Of a stretch of 64,000 nucleotides of DNA, positions 8,474-17,653 are shown piece by piece. Positions within the stretch are counted from its first letter, which is position 1. Each line of letters opens with the position of its first letter. A model generated the notes under the pieces. That model worked only from the letters and a program-made list of their open reading frames with translations, was not told the origin of the DNA and searched no databases. Origin of the DNA: Butyricimonas paravirosa (GTDB lineage: Bacteria > Bacteroidota > Bacteroidia > Bacteroidales > Marinifilaceae); contig NZ_CP043839.1 of assembly GCF_032878955.1 (NCBI RefSeq), positions 1,984,001 to 2,048,000 on the forward strand. The letters are read 5' to 3'. Position numbers and translations under genes: made by a program.

Positions 8474-9887
8474 ACATATAAGAAGAATTGTCCCAACAAT
8501 GAGTACAAAGCTCCTCCTTCGGCAATCCAATTGCCTTCACAATATCTTCCAGACGTTGGAACTTTAATGAATCCAACTGTAAATGTTGAGCCATCACGTC
8601 CAGCATCTTCTTGTACTTCTCCGAATCGGGATCGGTATATGGTTTTAATATCTCTTCCGTCAAATCGGAGGTACCTTCCAAATCCCGGATCACCCGACGG
8701 GTAAACAAGTCAAAATTAGAACGGGAAGAGGAGAAATTCAAGAACGCACAAGGATAAACCAGAGGCGGACAAGCAATCCGCATATGCACCTCTTTTACCC
8801 CACATTCTTTCAATTTCACCACGTTATCCTTCAACTGGGTTCCCCGCACGATTGAATCATCCAGGAACAGAATCCGGGCATCCCGCGTAAATGCCTCATT
8901 AGGCAACAATTTCATCTTGGCCACCAGATCCCGCATCGCCTGATTCTGTGGCATAAAACTACGGGGCCATGTCGGAGTGTACTTCACGAACGGACGCTTG
9001 TACGGCAGGCAACGGGCATTCGAGTAACCAATCGCATGACCGACTCCCGAATCGGGTATTCCCGCCACATAATCTACCTTCACGTCATCCCGTTCGGCAA
9101 TAGCCGCTCCACAACGATAACGGGCATCTTCCACGTTAATCCCCTCGTAATATGAAGAAGGGTAACCGTAATATACCCACAAGAAAGAACAAATCTGTTT
9201 CTTGCATCCCGGAGTCGTCACTTGCGTGATCCCATCCCGGGTAATCTGCAAAGCCTCCCGCGGCTGAATATCCCGCACAATCGTGTATCCCAGATTCGTG
9301 AACGAAGAACTTTCGCTGGCCACCACATAACCATGCTCATTTTTTCCCAGAATAATCGGCGTACGACCATATTTATCCCGAGCCGCATAAATCCCCGTCT
9401 CCGTCAGGATCAAAAAGGAGCAAGACCCCTTGACCTTGTTATACACGTTCTCGATTCCCTCCTTAAACGTATTCCCGGCATTAATCAGCATGGCCACCGC
9501 CTCTGTCGGGTTCACCGTCGAACTCGACAATTCGGCAAAATGCTTTCGTTCCTTCAGAAACTCATCTACAATCTCGTCCAAATTAGCCAAACGTCCGACC
9601 ACCACGACAGCGAACCGTCCTAAATGCGAGGTCACCGTGATGGGCTGGGATTCCATATCACTGATCACCCCGATTCCCAAGTTAGACCCGGCGAAACGAT
9701 CCAGTTCCGGTTCAAACTTATTCCGGAAATAGGCACTCTCCAAACTATGGATGGAGCGATTAAAATCCGCCCCGTTATAAAAAGCCAATCCCGCACGTTT
9801 CGTTCCCAGATGAGAATGGTAATCCGTGCCATAAAACACGTCAGCAACACAATCTTTACGAGATACACAGCCAAAAAATCCGCTCAT
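8472..9887 (-). CDS. PurF-like amidophosphoribosyltransferase homologue lacking the catalytic Cys
   Basis: 471 aa. The C-terminal half keeps PRPP-transferase features: GIPDSGVGHAIGY and the PRPP loop ILFLDDSIVRGTQ. In PurF the N-terminal glutaminase starts with the nucleophile Cys1 (CGI/CGV-x-GI). Here the protein starts MSGFFGC, so Ser replaces Cys at the nucleophile position, and the HRGQEGAG segment has become HLGTKRAGL. A glutamine-hydrolysing reaction is therefore unlikely. It may use free ammonia or have another role. It follows the SulP gene after 20 nt on the same strand, so is probably co-transcribed with it. A regular purF would be expected elsewhere in the genome. Confidence 0.85.
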   Translation of the reverse strand: MSGFFGCVSRKDCVADVFYGTDYHSHLGTKRAGLAFYNGADFNRSIHSLESAYFRNKFEPELDRFAGSNLGIGVISDMESQPITVTSHLGRFAVVVVGRLANLDEIVDEFLKERKHFAELSSSTVNPTEAVAMLINAGNTFKEGIENVYNKVKGSCSFLILTETGIYAARDKYGRTPIILGKNEHGYVVASESSSFTNLGYTIVRDIQPREALQITRDGITQVTTPGCKKQICSFLWVYYGYPSSYYEGINVEDARYRCGAAIAERDDVKVDYVAGIPDSGVGHAIGYSNARCLPYKRPFVKYTPTWPRSFMPQNQAMRDLVAKMKLLPNEAFTRDARILFLDDSIVRGTQLKDNVVKLKECGVKEVHMRIACPPLVYPCAFLNFSSSRSNFDLFTRRVIRDLEGTSDLTEEILKPYTDPDSEKYKKMLDVMAQHLQLDSLKFQRLEDIVKAIGLPKEELCTHCWDNSSYM

Positions 9888-9907
9888 ACTTCAATATCTT
9901 TTTGTAA

Positions 9908-11563
9908 TTATTTCTCTTCAATCTTCTCTTTCGCGGCCTGTAAAGCCAAATCGAATTTCGGATAAATATTCTCAACCCCGACAAGCTCACCGATTCCCCC
10001 CTTTAACAAATCCTTTTTCACCGGTTCACTCACCCCTGACAAAACGATATACGTACCCTCGTTCTTTAATTGAAGGATTGTCTCTCTCAAGTTCTTCAAC
10101 CCGGTAGAATCCACGAAAGGCACATGACGCATACGAATAATCAGGACTTCGTAATTCACGCCCAAGTTACGAATTGTTTCACAATATGTCTTTGCCGACC
10201 CGAAGAAAAATGGCCCGCTAATCTCGTATATACCCAAACCTTTCGGCAGATCCTTGTAATTTTCAAGCACATCACTATCCATATTTGTGGCTCCGATAAT
10301 CTCTTTCGGGGCGTTATCCGCCATACGTTTCATAAATAACAGGGCAGCCAACACAACCCCGATTTCAATCGCCACGGTCAGATCGACTAGCACGGTCAGG
10401 AAGAACGTCACCAGCAAAATCACCACATCGGACATCGATGCCCGGAGGATAGAACGGAATGACCGCCATTCACTCATGTTATAAGACACCACAATCAGGA
10501 TTCCCGCCAGACATGACATCGGAATCAAGGACGCCCATTTCCCGAAGAACAACATGATCAGCAATAGCACCACGGCATGCGTGATACCGGCAATCGGAGT
10601 ACGTCCCCCGTTCTTCACGTTGGTTGCCGTACGGGCAATGGCTCCCGTGGCAGGAATACCACCAAACAAAGGTGAGGCAATATTAGCAATCCCCTGGGCT
10701 ATCAACTCTGTATTCGAACGATGATGCCCGCTGATCATACCATCGGCAACTACCGCCGACAGCAAGGACTCAATAGCTCCCAAAATGGCAATCGTCATGG
10801 CAGGCTGCAAGTAATGAGACAACTGTCCCCACTCGATTGACGGGAACACCGGGGTCAAATTACACTTAATCTCCCCGAACTCGGAACCGATCGTCGTCAC
10901 CGCACCTTCCGGCAAAAGGAATACCACGATAGGCGTCACCACCAATATTGCCACGAACGAACCCGGCACCTTACTTGTAATCTTCGGCATATACACCGCA
11001 ATCAACACGGTCACGATCGTGATTCCCACGGCATACCAGTTCACGGTATCTATTCCCCCAAAATAAGCACCCCATTTACCGATAAAACTCCCCGGCACGT
11101 CCGTCAGTGTCAGTCCCAGTGCATTCGATATTTGCGTGGAGAAAATCGTCAAGGCGATACCGGAAGTAAAACCGACAATCAACGGGTGAGGAATAAACTT
11201 CAGTAACGTCCCCAACCGCAGCATACCGAACCCGATCATGATCACCCCGGCAAATATCGTTGAAATAATCATCCCGTCCAGACCATAATCATTTACAATC
11301 CCGTAGACAATAACGATAAAAGCTCCCGTGGGGCCACCGATCTGTACCCGGCTACCACCAAAGAATGAAATGAGAAATCCGGCCACGATAGCCGTTATAA
11401 TTCCCTTTTCAGGAGAAACACCCGAGGCCACGGCAAAAGCGATTGCCAACGGTAAGGCCACGATACCTACCACGATTCCGGCAAGAATATCTTTCGATAA
11501 ATTCTTCTTTACCGAACCGTCTTTAATTAATCCGAATAATTTCGGACTAAACACCTTTTCCAT
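9908..11563 (-). CDS. SulP-family anion transporter with STAS domain
   Basis: 551 aa. The N-terminal ~420 residues are the SulP/SLC26 membrane domain with the signature stretch GIVALPLAIAFAVASGV and about 12-14 hydrophobic segments. The C-terminal ~120 residues form a STAS domain (FVDSTGLKNLRETI). It probably carries sulfate, bicarbonate or another inorganic anion across the inner membrane, and sequence alone does not fix which. It has its own -7 element (11592-11599). The PurF-like gene follows downstream after 20 nt. Confidence 0.92.
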   Translation of the reverse strand: MEKVFSPKLFGLIKDGSVKKNLSKDILAGIVVGIVALPLAIAFAVASGVSPEKGIITAIVAGFLISFFGGSRVQIGGPTGAFIVIVYGIVNDYGLDGMIISTIFAGVIMIGFGMLRLGTLLKFIPHPLIVGFTSGIALTIFSTQISNALGLTLTDVPGSFIGKWGAYFGGIDTVNWYAVGITIVTVLIAVYMPKITSKVPGSFVAILVVTPIVVFLLPEGAVTTIGSEFGEIKCNLTPVFPSIEWGQLSHYLQPAMTIAILGAIESLLSAVVADGMISGHHRSNTELIAQGIANIASPLFGGIPATGAIARTATNVKNGGRTPIAGITHAVVLLLIMLFFGKWASLIPMSCLAGILIVVSYNMSEWRSFRSILRASMSDVVILLVTFFLTVLVDLTVAIEIGVVLAALLFMKRMADNAPKEIIGATNMDSDVLENYKDLPKGLGIYEISGPFFFGSAKTYCETIRNLGVNYEVLIIRMRHVPFVDSTGLKNLRETILQLKNEGTYIVLSGVSEPVKKDLLKGGIGELVGVENIYPKFDLALQAAKEKIEEK

Positions 11564-11591
11564 ACTATTATACCCTTAATTTTAAAACGCA

Positions 11592-11599
11592 CAAAGGTA
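11592..11599 (-). promoter_or_regulatory. -7 element of the SulP gene
   Basis: The minus strand reads TACCTTTG, an exact TAnnTTTG match, about 30 nt before the ATG. A TTG lies 17 nt upstream of it. Confidence 0.6.
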
Positions 11600-11696
11600 T
11601 ATATTAATTTCAAATTCAAGGCTCCGAAATTAATAGAAATTAATAATCCCACCATTCACAAGATTATTTCCTGTAAATCACGAAATTATCTCCATG

Positions 11697-12056
11697 TCAA
11701 ATATGAAATACCTGGCTAAAGAAATGTTTCAATTCCCCTTTGGACACAGCCCCGCATCCCACTTGCGGCTGGCCTTCCACCGGAACAAACATCAAGGTCG
11801 GGATGCTCCGCACGTTGAAGGCCTTTACCAACTCCTTCTCCATATCGCTATCCACCTTGTAAATATCAACTTTCCCCTCGTACTCCCGCTGCAACTCTTC
11901 CAGGATCGGGGCTATGGTCTTACACGGGACACACCAATTCGTGTAGAAATCTATCACAACCGGACGCTCCCCCTCAAATCTGTACATCCTCTCATTCTGA
12001 TAGTCAAACACTTTCCGCTTAAAACTATCCTTTGTCAAATGCTCGATCATAGTCAT
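11697..12056 (-). CDS. Thioredoxin
   Basis: About 119 aa thioredoxin fold with active site WCVPC (CVPC in place of the usual CGPC), the cis-Pro region VRSIPTLMFV and buried Asp in VVIDFYTNW. It is a cytoplasmic thiol-disulfide reductant with no signal peptide. The frame is open to 12080 (MYLLICNN...), but the family start fits Met9 (MTMIEHLTKDSF), which is used here. Monocistronic by position. Confidence 0.88.
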   Translation of the reverse strand: MTMIEHLTKDSFKRKVFDYQNERMYRFEGERPVVIDFYTNWCVPCKTIAPILEELQREYEGKVDIYKVDSDMEKELVKAFNVRSIPTLMFVPVEGQPQVGCGAVSKGELKHFFSQVFHI

Positions 12057-12154
12057 ATTGTTACAAATTAATAAGTACATGAATCATACGCACTATTCCC
12101 ACAACAAGTTACAAGTTCTTTCCCAACCCTGTTCCCCAATTGCATTCTTTATCG

Positions 12155-12162
12155 TATCTTTG
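12155..12162 (+). promoter_or_regulatory. -7 element of the yccF-like gene
   Basis: TATCTTTG, an exact TAnnTTTG match, 28 nt before the ATG at 12190. Confidence 0.5.
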
Positions 12163-12189
12163 GAAAATCATTATAAAACACGATAACAC

Positions 12190-12558
12190 ATGAAAATTCT
12201 TGGAAATATCATCTGGGTCCTGTTCGGCGGTTTCTTCATCGCACTAGAATACTTTGTATCCAGTATCGGCTTGTTTATCACGATCATCGGAATACCTTTC
12301 GGAATACAAACCCTAAAACTCGGAGTGCTGGCCCTCTGGCCTTTCGGCAGCCAAGTGGTAGACATCCCGCAAAGTAGCGGTTGTCTTTCCTTCCTCATGA
12401 ATGTCATCTGGTTCTTCATAGGGGGAGTATGGATATTCCTGTCCCATCTCCTTTTCGGGGTAATCTTCTGCATCACCATCATCGGTATCCCCTTCGGTAT
12501 GCAACATTTCAAACTAGCCCGCTTAGCCATCACCCCCTTCGGTCACGACGTTCTATAA
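12190..12558 (+). CDS. YccF domain-containing membrane protein
   Basis: 122 aa made of two similar halves, each with a hydrophobic segment followed by the YccF signature (FITIIGIPFGIQTLKL and CITIIGIPFGMQHFKL), ending in the family-typical ITPFGHDV. It is a small inner-membrane protein of unknown function. The internal duplication is normal for the family. Convergent with the TlpA-like gene downstream. Confidence 0.92.
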   Translation: MKILGNIIWVLFGGFFIALEYFVSSIGLFITIIGIPFGIQTLKLGVLALWPFGSQVVDIPQSSGCLSFLMNVIWFFIGGVWIFLSHLLFGVIFCITIIGIPFGMQHFKLARLAITPFGHDVL

Positions 12559-12587
12559 AAAAGCGGGCCCCATCCCTAAGGCCCGCT
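12556..12587 (-). terminator. Hairpin terminator (strong on the minus strand)
   Basis: AGCGGGCC at 12562-12569 pairs with 12580-12587. An A-run precedes it on the plus strand, so the U-run follows the hairpin in minus-strand RNA. It thus fits the gene at 12731-13234 and overlaps the end of yccF. The stretch 12630-12730 between is AT-rich stutter sequence with nothing else recognised. Confidence 0.7.
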
Positions 12588-12730
12588 CGTCTGATAAAAA
12601 GCTCTAAACAATTGTCCAAAGCCAAACTAAAAATTCAGTGATCTTATTAATTTTAAATTTTAGATTGTAAATTTTAAATTCCAGTTACTTCAATCCCTCC
12701 CTCAATCTAAAATCATCAAATCTAAAATTC

Positions 12731-13234
12731 CTAAATTCCCTTCAACGCCTTCAGCGTTTTCTCGGTTTCTGCATTTGAAGGACGAGTCATGTTCGCATTC
12801 ACCACCTTACCCTCTTTGTCCAAAAGAATAAAACGAGGAATATACTTCACCCCGAAAGCGTCCATGAATGCCCGGTCTCCGCCATTATGCAACTGAACTC
12901 CTTCTAATCCTTTCTCTTTCACCATTTTCTCCCATGCAGCTTTATCCTTGTCGCAAGAGATACTCACGAACACGATCTTCTTACCGTGCATTTTCTTCTC
13001 CAACTCCTTCAAATGAGGAAGTTCTCCCGTGCAAGGTCCGCACCACGTAGCCCATATATCAATGTAAACATACTTACCCTTCAAATCACTCAAGGAAACT
13101 TCCTTACCGTTAATATCCAAATACTTAAACGTAGGAGCTTGATCTCCTTCTTTTAACTCTTTTTTCTCTTGTGCATTCACCGTAACAAATGACAACAAGA
13201 TCAACATACAGGATAAATAATGCTTTAATCTCAT
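12731..13234 (-). CDS. Secreted TlpA-family thioredoxin-like protein
   Basis: 167 aa. A signal peptide (about residues 1-21, ending VNAQ) is followed by an AhpC/TSA-Redoxin fold with active site WATWCGPC (Cys65, Cys68) and cis-Pro near YIPRFILLD. It is likely a periplasmic thiol-disulfide reductase. An exact TAnnTTTG element lies 33-40 bases upstream. It is unlinked to the TlpA genes at 24.7-28.7 kb. Confidence 0.92.
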   Translation of the reverse strand: MRLKHYLSCMLILLSFVTVNAQEKKELKEGDQAPTFKYLDINGKEVSLSDLKGKYVYIDIWATWCGPCTGELPHLKELEKKMHGKKIVFVSISCDKDKAAWEKMVKEKGLEGVQLHNGGDRAFMDAFGVKYIPRFILLDKEGKVVNANMTRPSNAETEKTLKALKGI

Positions 13235-13266
13235 AGCTTTTCTTTGTTTATTTTTTTATTGTAACA

Positions 13267-13274
13267 CAAAGCTA
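13267..13274 (-). promoter_or_regulatory. -7 element of the TlpA-like gene
   Basis: The minus strand reads TAGCTTTG, matching TAnnTTTG. Confidence 0.55.
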
Positions 13275-13336
13275 AGGATTAAAACTCAGACCTATATCAC
13301 GTAAAAAAGGTTTTAAGATAGATTTAATACAACCCC

Positions 13337-15451
13337 CTATTTTTTATCCACGATCACCCGGAAGTTATCGTCCAGACGCAGTACTCCGCTAAACGTACTA
13401 CCGTCCTCATTTTTAAAGCCATTCAGCGACCCGGTTTTACCTTTCAACACCAAAGCCTCGACTTGCTTCTGTGTTAATTTTTTCCCAAAAAATTCCATGG
13501 GGATAATAAAATCACAAGATTTCCTATACAGGCTACACCCCCAGGCCGCCCGTCCCTTGATAATCTCGCCGTTTCCGCATTTCGGACATTTCAACACGAC
13601 GGGGTCCGCGGGAGCTTTTTCCTTTTTCGGGGCTTTCTCTTTCGTGGCCGTTTCTTTTTTCGCCTCTTCTGCCACCTCTACGGTGATCGCTTTCCGGGGC
13701 GAACATTTCACCACGTGTACCAGTTCGTTCACCATCACCTTCAACTCCTCCATAAAATCCGACACGTTATAAGTCCCCTCCTCGATCATCCGCAATTTCT
13801 TCTCCCATTGCCCGGTCAACTCAGCCGACTTCAACAGGTCATTCTGAATCGTATCAATCAGTTCAACACCCGTGGCTGTTGCCACCAACCGCTTTTTATC
13901 CTTCCGAATATACCCTCTTTTCAATAACGTCTCGATAATCCCCGCCCGGGTAGACGGACGCCCTATCCCGTTCTCCTTCATTAAATCTCGGAGTTCCTCG
14001 TCTTCCACCTGTTTTCCGGCAGTCTCCATCGCCCGCAACAAATCCGCCTCCGTGTAATACTTCGGTGGCTGCGTTTCCTTCTCCTGCAATTCGGGCGTGT
14101 GCGGTCCCTTTTCCCCAACCTCGTACACGGGCAACACGTTCTCATCACTCTGTTTGTTCGATGCTGCGGGAAAGACTACCCGCCAAGCCGGGTCAATAAT
14201 CTGTTTTCCGGTTGCCTTGAACTCGTTCATCCCCACCTGAGCCATAACCGTCGTGTTCGCGATCTCGCAATCCGGATAGAACACCGCGATAAACCGTCGG
14301 GTCACCAAATCATACACCCGCTTTTCATCCGGGGTCATATCATAGCTGAAAACTCCTGTCGGGATAATAGCATGGTGATCCGTGATTTTTTTGTCGTTGA
14401 ACACCTTCGGAGACTTGCGTATTTTACTCCCGTTAATAATCGGGTCGATCAACGTGACGTATGGTTTCAGCCCCTTCAAAATCCCGGGGACTTTGGGATA
14501 TATATCATTCGGTAAGAAATTCGTATCTACACGGGGATAAGTCGTCAACTTCTTCTCGTACAGCGACTGGATGATTTTCAAAGTCGTGTCCGCCGAGAAA
14601 GCAAACTTCCGGTTACACTCCACCTGCAACAACGTCAAATCGAACAATTTCGGCGGGTGTTCCATGGCCTTTTTGCGCTCCACACTCTTGATTTCCAACT
14701 CCAAAGGTAGAATCTCCTGCATGAAAGCCTCTGCCTCCTCCTTTACCGTGAAACGTCCTTTCGTGTAAGAGAACCAACCTCCCCGGTAATCCGTCCGTAC
14801 CTCCCAATAAGTTTCCGGTTTGAACTGTTCTATCGCTTTCTGCCGATCGACAATCAGAGCCAACGTCGGGGTCTGCACCCGCCCGATCGACAACACGTTC
14901 TTCCCGTTCCCGTAGCGCAACGTGTAAGCTCTCGTGGCATTCATCCCCAACAGCCAGTCCCCGATCGCCCGGGCTGACCCGGCAGCGTATAACGTGTCAA
15001 AATCCTTCGACGACATCAACTTGGCAAACCCGTCCCGGATCGCCTCTTCCGTCAACGAAGAAATCCATAACCGCATCACCGGAGCCTTGCACTTTGCCTT
15101 CGTAAGCACCCAGCGCTGGATCAACTCCCCTTCCTGCCCCGCATCACCGCAATTAATCACCATCTCCGCCCGGTTGAACAACTCTTCTATAATGGCAAAC
15201 TGCCGTTTGATCCCCTCATCATCAATCAACTTGATCCGGAACGAGGACGGAATCATCGGCAACATACTTAAATTCCACTGCCTCCACTTTTCCGTGTACT
15301 CGTGCGGTTCCTGTAACGAACAAAGATGCCCGAATGTCCACGTCACACAATAGTCATTCCCCTCGAAATAACCATTCCGACGTACTTTGGCTCCCAGAAC
15401 CTCTGCTATCTCCTTCGCCACACTCGGCTTTTCCGCTATACAAACACGCAT
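13337..15451 (-). CDS. topB: DNA topoisomerase III
   Basis: 704 aa type IA topoisomerase. The N-terminal Toprim domain begins MRVCIAEKPSVAKEIAEVLG and contains the acidic motif NCGDAGQEGELIQRW. The gate region carries SIGRVQTPTLALIVDRQ and the catalytic Tyr in TTYPRVDTNFLP. The C-terminus has a Cys motif CPKCGNGEIIKG and a Topo_C repeat-like end. It relaxes or decatenates single-stranded regions. Chromosomal and plasmid/CTn topB copies look alike. The surrounding housekeeping genes suggest the chromosomal one, though this was not proved. Confidence 0.93.
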   Translation of the reverse strand: MRVCIAEKPSVAKEIAEVLGAKVRRNGYFEGNDYCVTWTFGHLCSLQEPHEYTEKWRQWNLSMLPMIPSSFRIKLIDDEGIKRQFAIIEELFNRAEMVINCGDAGQEGELIQRWVLTKAKCKAPVMRLWISSLTEEAIRDGFAKLMSSKDFDTLYAAGSARAIGDWLLGMNATRAYTLRYGNGKNVLSIGRVQTPTLALIVDRQKAIEQFKPETYWEVRTDYRGGWFSYTKGRFTVKEEAEAFMQEILPLELEIKSVERKKAMEHPPKLFDLTLLQVECNRKFAFSADTTLKIIQSLYEKKLTTYPRVDTNFLPNDIYPKVPGILKGLKPYVTLIDPIINGSKIRKSPKVFNDKKITDHHAIIPTGVFSYDMTPDEKRVYDLVTRRFIAVFYPDCEIANTTVMAQVGMNEFKATGKQIIDPAWRVVFPAASNKQSDENVLPVYEVGEKGPHTPELQEKETQPPKYYTEADLLRAMETAGKQVEDEELRDLMKENGIGRPSTRAGIIETLLKRGYIRKDKKRLVATATGVELIDTIQNDLLKSAELTGQWEKKLRMIEEGTYNVSDFMEELKVMVNELVHVVKCSPRKAITVEVAEEAKKETATKEKAPKKEKAPADPVVLKCPKCGNGEIIKGRAAWGCSLYRKSCDFIIPMEFFGKKLTQKQVEALVLKGKTGSLNGFKNEDGSTFSGVLRLDDNFRVIVDKK

Positions 15452-15561
15452 CGATTAATTTTAGATTTAAAAATTCTGAGATTTAATGATTTCCGATTAA
15501 GTGATTATTAATCACCGAATCATTGAATCGCCAATCACATAATCCATTTGTTTTCAATCAC

Positions 15562-16701
15562 TTAAAAGCTCAACTGAATCCTCCCCTGTATCATGCTAAA
15601 CGTCTGTTTCCCATCTATCGGTGCATGTTTATCCAAACTTACCAAGCTATAACTCATTTTCGCTGCCACATACTTGTTGAAATAATAGATACCCCCGATC
15701 GAGAAATCATTTTGTTTCCCTCCCATAATTCCGGCATCTTTATCGTTCATGTTGGTGATATTATAGCGACACAGGATTTCCAAGCTCTTCTCCCCCGGAG
15801 CCGTGGCCATACCACTCGTTTTATTATAACCATAACGACCATTCAGTAAGGCATACCCCACCTGTGCATACCAACCGTCTCCGGTATAGTTCTCGACCGA
15901 CGCTTTACGATTCACGTGAGCCATCAGGTATTCACTTTGGAAATACCACCTGTCAAGCACCATCACCACCTCGGCCCCGAACTTCCATTCATTAATTGCC
16001 TCGGTCACCTCTGCCTTCAAAAACTTCTCGGAAATCAAATTCGAGGGAGCCCCGGCCGAATAAGTCAATGTGTTCTCTTCTGCCTCACCCTGCACGCCAA
16101 ACCGAGAAGAAACTCCGACATGAATCACGTTTTTCTCCTTTGAATAAGGACGGAACAACACTCTCCCCGAAAACGCATACCCCTCATCCCCTTTCTCCGT
16201 GTTGTCAATATCTTTATCGCTGAACACGCCTCCCGACACGTTCAACACGTCGCAATTATACGTGTAACTGATTCCCAGCCGTCGGCGATCCCCGAAAGCA
16301 ATCCCGGTCACGGCCGCCCCGTTAAACTTCATATCCGACGTCCCGATCCGGTACTCCAAACTGAACGGTTCGAAATAATGTCCCACCCGGAACAAATTCT
16401 TCCCGTCATTATACTCGATATAAATATCTTTCATCGACACTTTGCTCTTGGCAAATCCCATCTCGATCTTCCCGGTCCACCTTTCCAAGAAACGAATCAC
16501 CGTCCCCATACGGACATCATATACCTCAACCGCATTTCCCAAAGACGTTTTATCACTAAAAAATACCCCTCCGTCAAATAACGCCCGACCAATCAAACGA
16601 GCCTCGAAATCTCCCTTCTCCGACTTCAACGTCAACTGCGCCGAAGCACTCACTCCACAAACCAGTAGCATCAAAATCAATAGCGTATGCCTCATCATCA
16701 A
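15562..16701 (-). CDS. Outer-membrane porin (OprO/OprP-like)
   Basis: 379 aa. A signal peptide (to about residue 21, SASA|Q) is followed by a beta-rich barrel with alternating aromatic strands and a C-terminal Phe (GRIQLSF), the usual outer-membrane assembly signal. Segments FLERWTGKIEMGFAKSKVSM, VGHYFEPFSLEYR and GRYGYNKTSGM fit the phosphate-selective porin O/P family. Specificity for phosphate is not shown by sequence. The gap to topB is a stutter region rich in AATCAC/GATT words. Confidence 0.85.
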   Translation of the reverse strand: MMMRHTLLILMLLVCGVSASAQLTLKSEKGDFEARLIGRALFDGGVFFSDKTSLGNAVEVYDVRMGTVIRFLERWTGKIEMGFAKSKVSMKDIYIEYNDGKNLFRVGHYFEPFSLEYRIGTSDMKFNGAAVTGIAFGDRRRLGISYTYNCDVLNVSGGVFSDKDIDNTEKGDEGYAFSGRVLFRPYSKEKNVIHVGVSSRFGVQGEAEENTLTYSAGAPSNLISEKFLKAEVTEAINEWKFGAEVVMVLDRWYFQSEYLMAHVNRKASVENYTGDGWYAQVGYALLNGRYGYNKTSGMATAPGEKSLEILCRYNITNMNDKDAGIMGGKQNDFSIGGIYYFNKYVAAKMSYSLVSLDKHAPIDGKQTFSMIQGRIQLSF

Positions 16702-16744
16702 TAGTTTAAGGATTAATTTAATTGTATAGAATTAGAATACCTTG

Positions 16745-16752
16745 CAAAAATA
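16745..16752 (-). promoter_or_regulatory. -7 element upstream of the porin gene
   Basis: The minus strand reads TATTTTTG, matching TAnnTTTG, about 45 nt before the ATG. Confidence 0.4.
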
Positions 16753-16909
16753 CAAAAAAATCAACAATTCATAGATTTCTTCCTCAGAAGAGATTTAATC
16801 ATATCGTCCACAACTTGGAAAACACCACAACGGATTACACAACACGCCCAAATTATAAATACAAAATCAGGAAATAAAAGTATCCAAGAAAGAATGTATT
16901 TTAATCAGA

Positions 16910-17599
16910 TCACCAAGGATCCGTATAACTAAAACTTATATATATCAGTTCATAACTACTAACATTTATACTACCTTTAATAGCATATTTCCCCGTAATC
17001 CGATAAGTATTTCCTGTTTCAAGAGATTGATAGTAATAAATAATCCTAATAGCTCCGTCAAGGTCATAGAAACCTGTATAATCGTGATATACCAAATAAT
17101 TCCGGACTAAATCCGTATAATCAACATAAGTAGAATTTATCGATGAAAGTTTTAGTTTAAAACGCATTTGAGAAAACTGAGTTGTTAACTCAACCCTAAC
17201 GTTAATATAACTCTCAGGAAAATGATCCTCAAAATCATTTACTCCTTCAGGTGTAGTAATATACTCTGTGGCATAATATGTTAAATCTTGAAAAGGCAAA
17301 GAACGCGTACTTGTTTCCAAAAGAGCATTTTGATCCGTTGTACTATTCTTAAACCAAATCGTATCTCGGGACAATGCTTTGAAAAAGTTCAATCTGTCCT
17401 TAATTTCATCCAATGACAAGATTTCTGCATTTTCAGCCCGGCTGACACTTTCCGTGATCTGCACGCCATATTCTTCCGAAAGTTCCGCCAAAACTTGAGG
17501 CAAATCGTTTCCAATCGTGGAATCAACCATTTCGTTTTTCTGACAACTGCATATAACCAATGCAATCAAGCAGGATAATAAATAATTAACAATTTTCAT
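16910..17599 (-). CDS. Lipoprotein of unknown function
   Basis: 229 aa. A lipobox ICSC puts the lipid-modified Cys at residue 19, so it is a membrane-anchored periplasmic or surface lipoprotein. The rest is a mixed helical N-terminal part (residues 30-80) and a beta-rich C-terminal half rich in Tyr/Thr. I recognise no family. It lies 54 nt downstream of the large ABC-2/golvesin-like gene on the same strand, so may be co-transcribed with it. Confidence 0.75.
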   Translation of the reverse strand: MKIVNYLLSCLIALVICSCQKNEMVDSTIGNDLPQVLAELSEEYGVQITESVSRAENAEILSLDEIKDRLNFFKALSRDTIWFKNSTTDQNALLETSTRSLPFQDLTYYATEYITTPEGVNDFEDHFPESYINVRVELTTQFSQMRFKLKLSSINSTYVDYTDLVRNYLVYHDYTGFYDLDGAIRIIYYYQSLETGNTYRITGKYAIKGSINVSSYELIYISFSYTDPW

Positions 17600-17653
17600 A
17601 ATCTTCGATTTTTAATGATAAAAAAGTATTGTACTTCTTCCTTGGATACTCCG

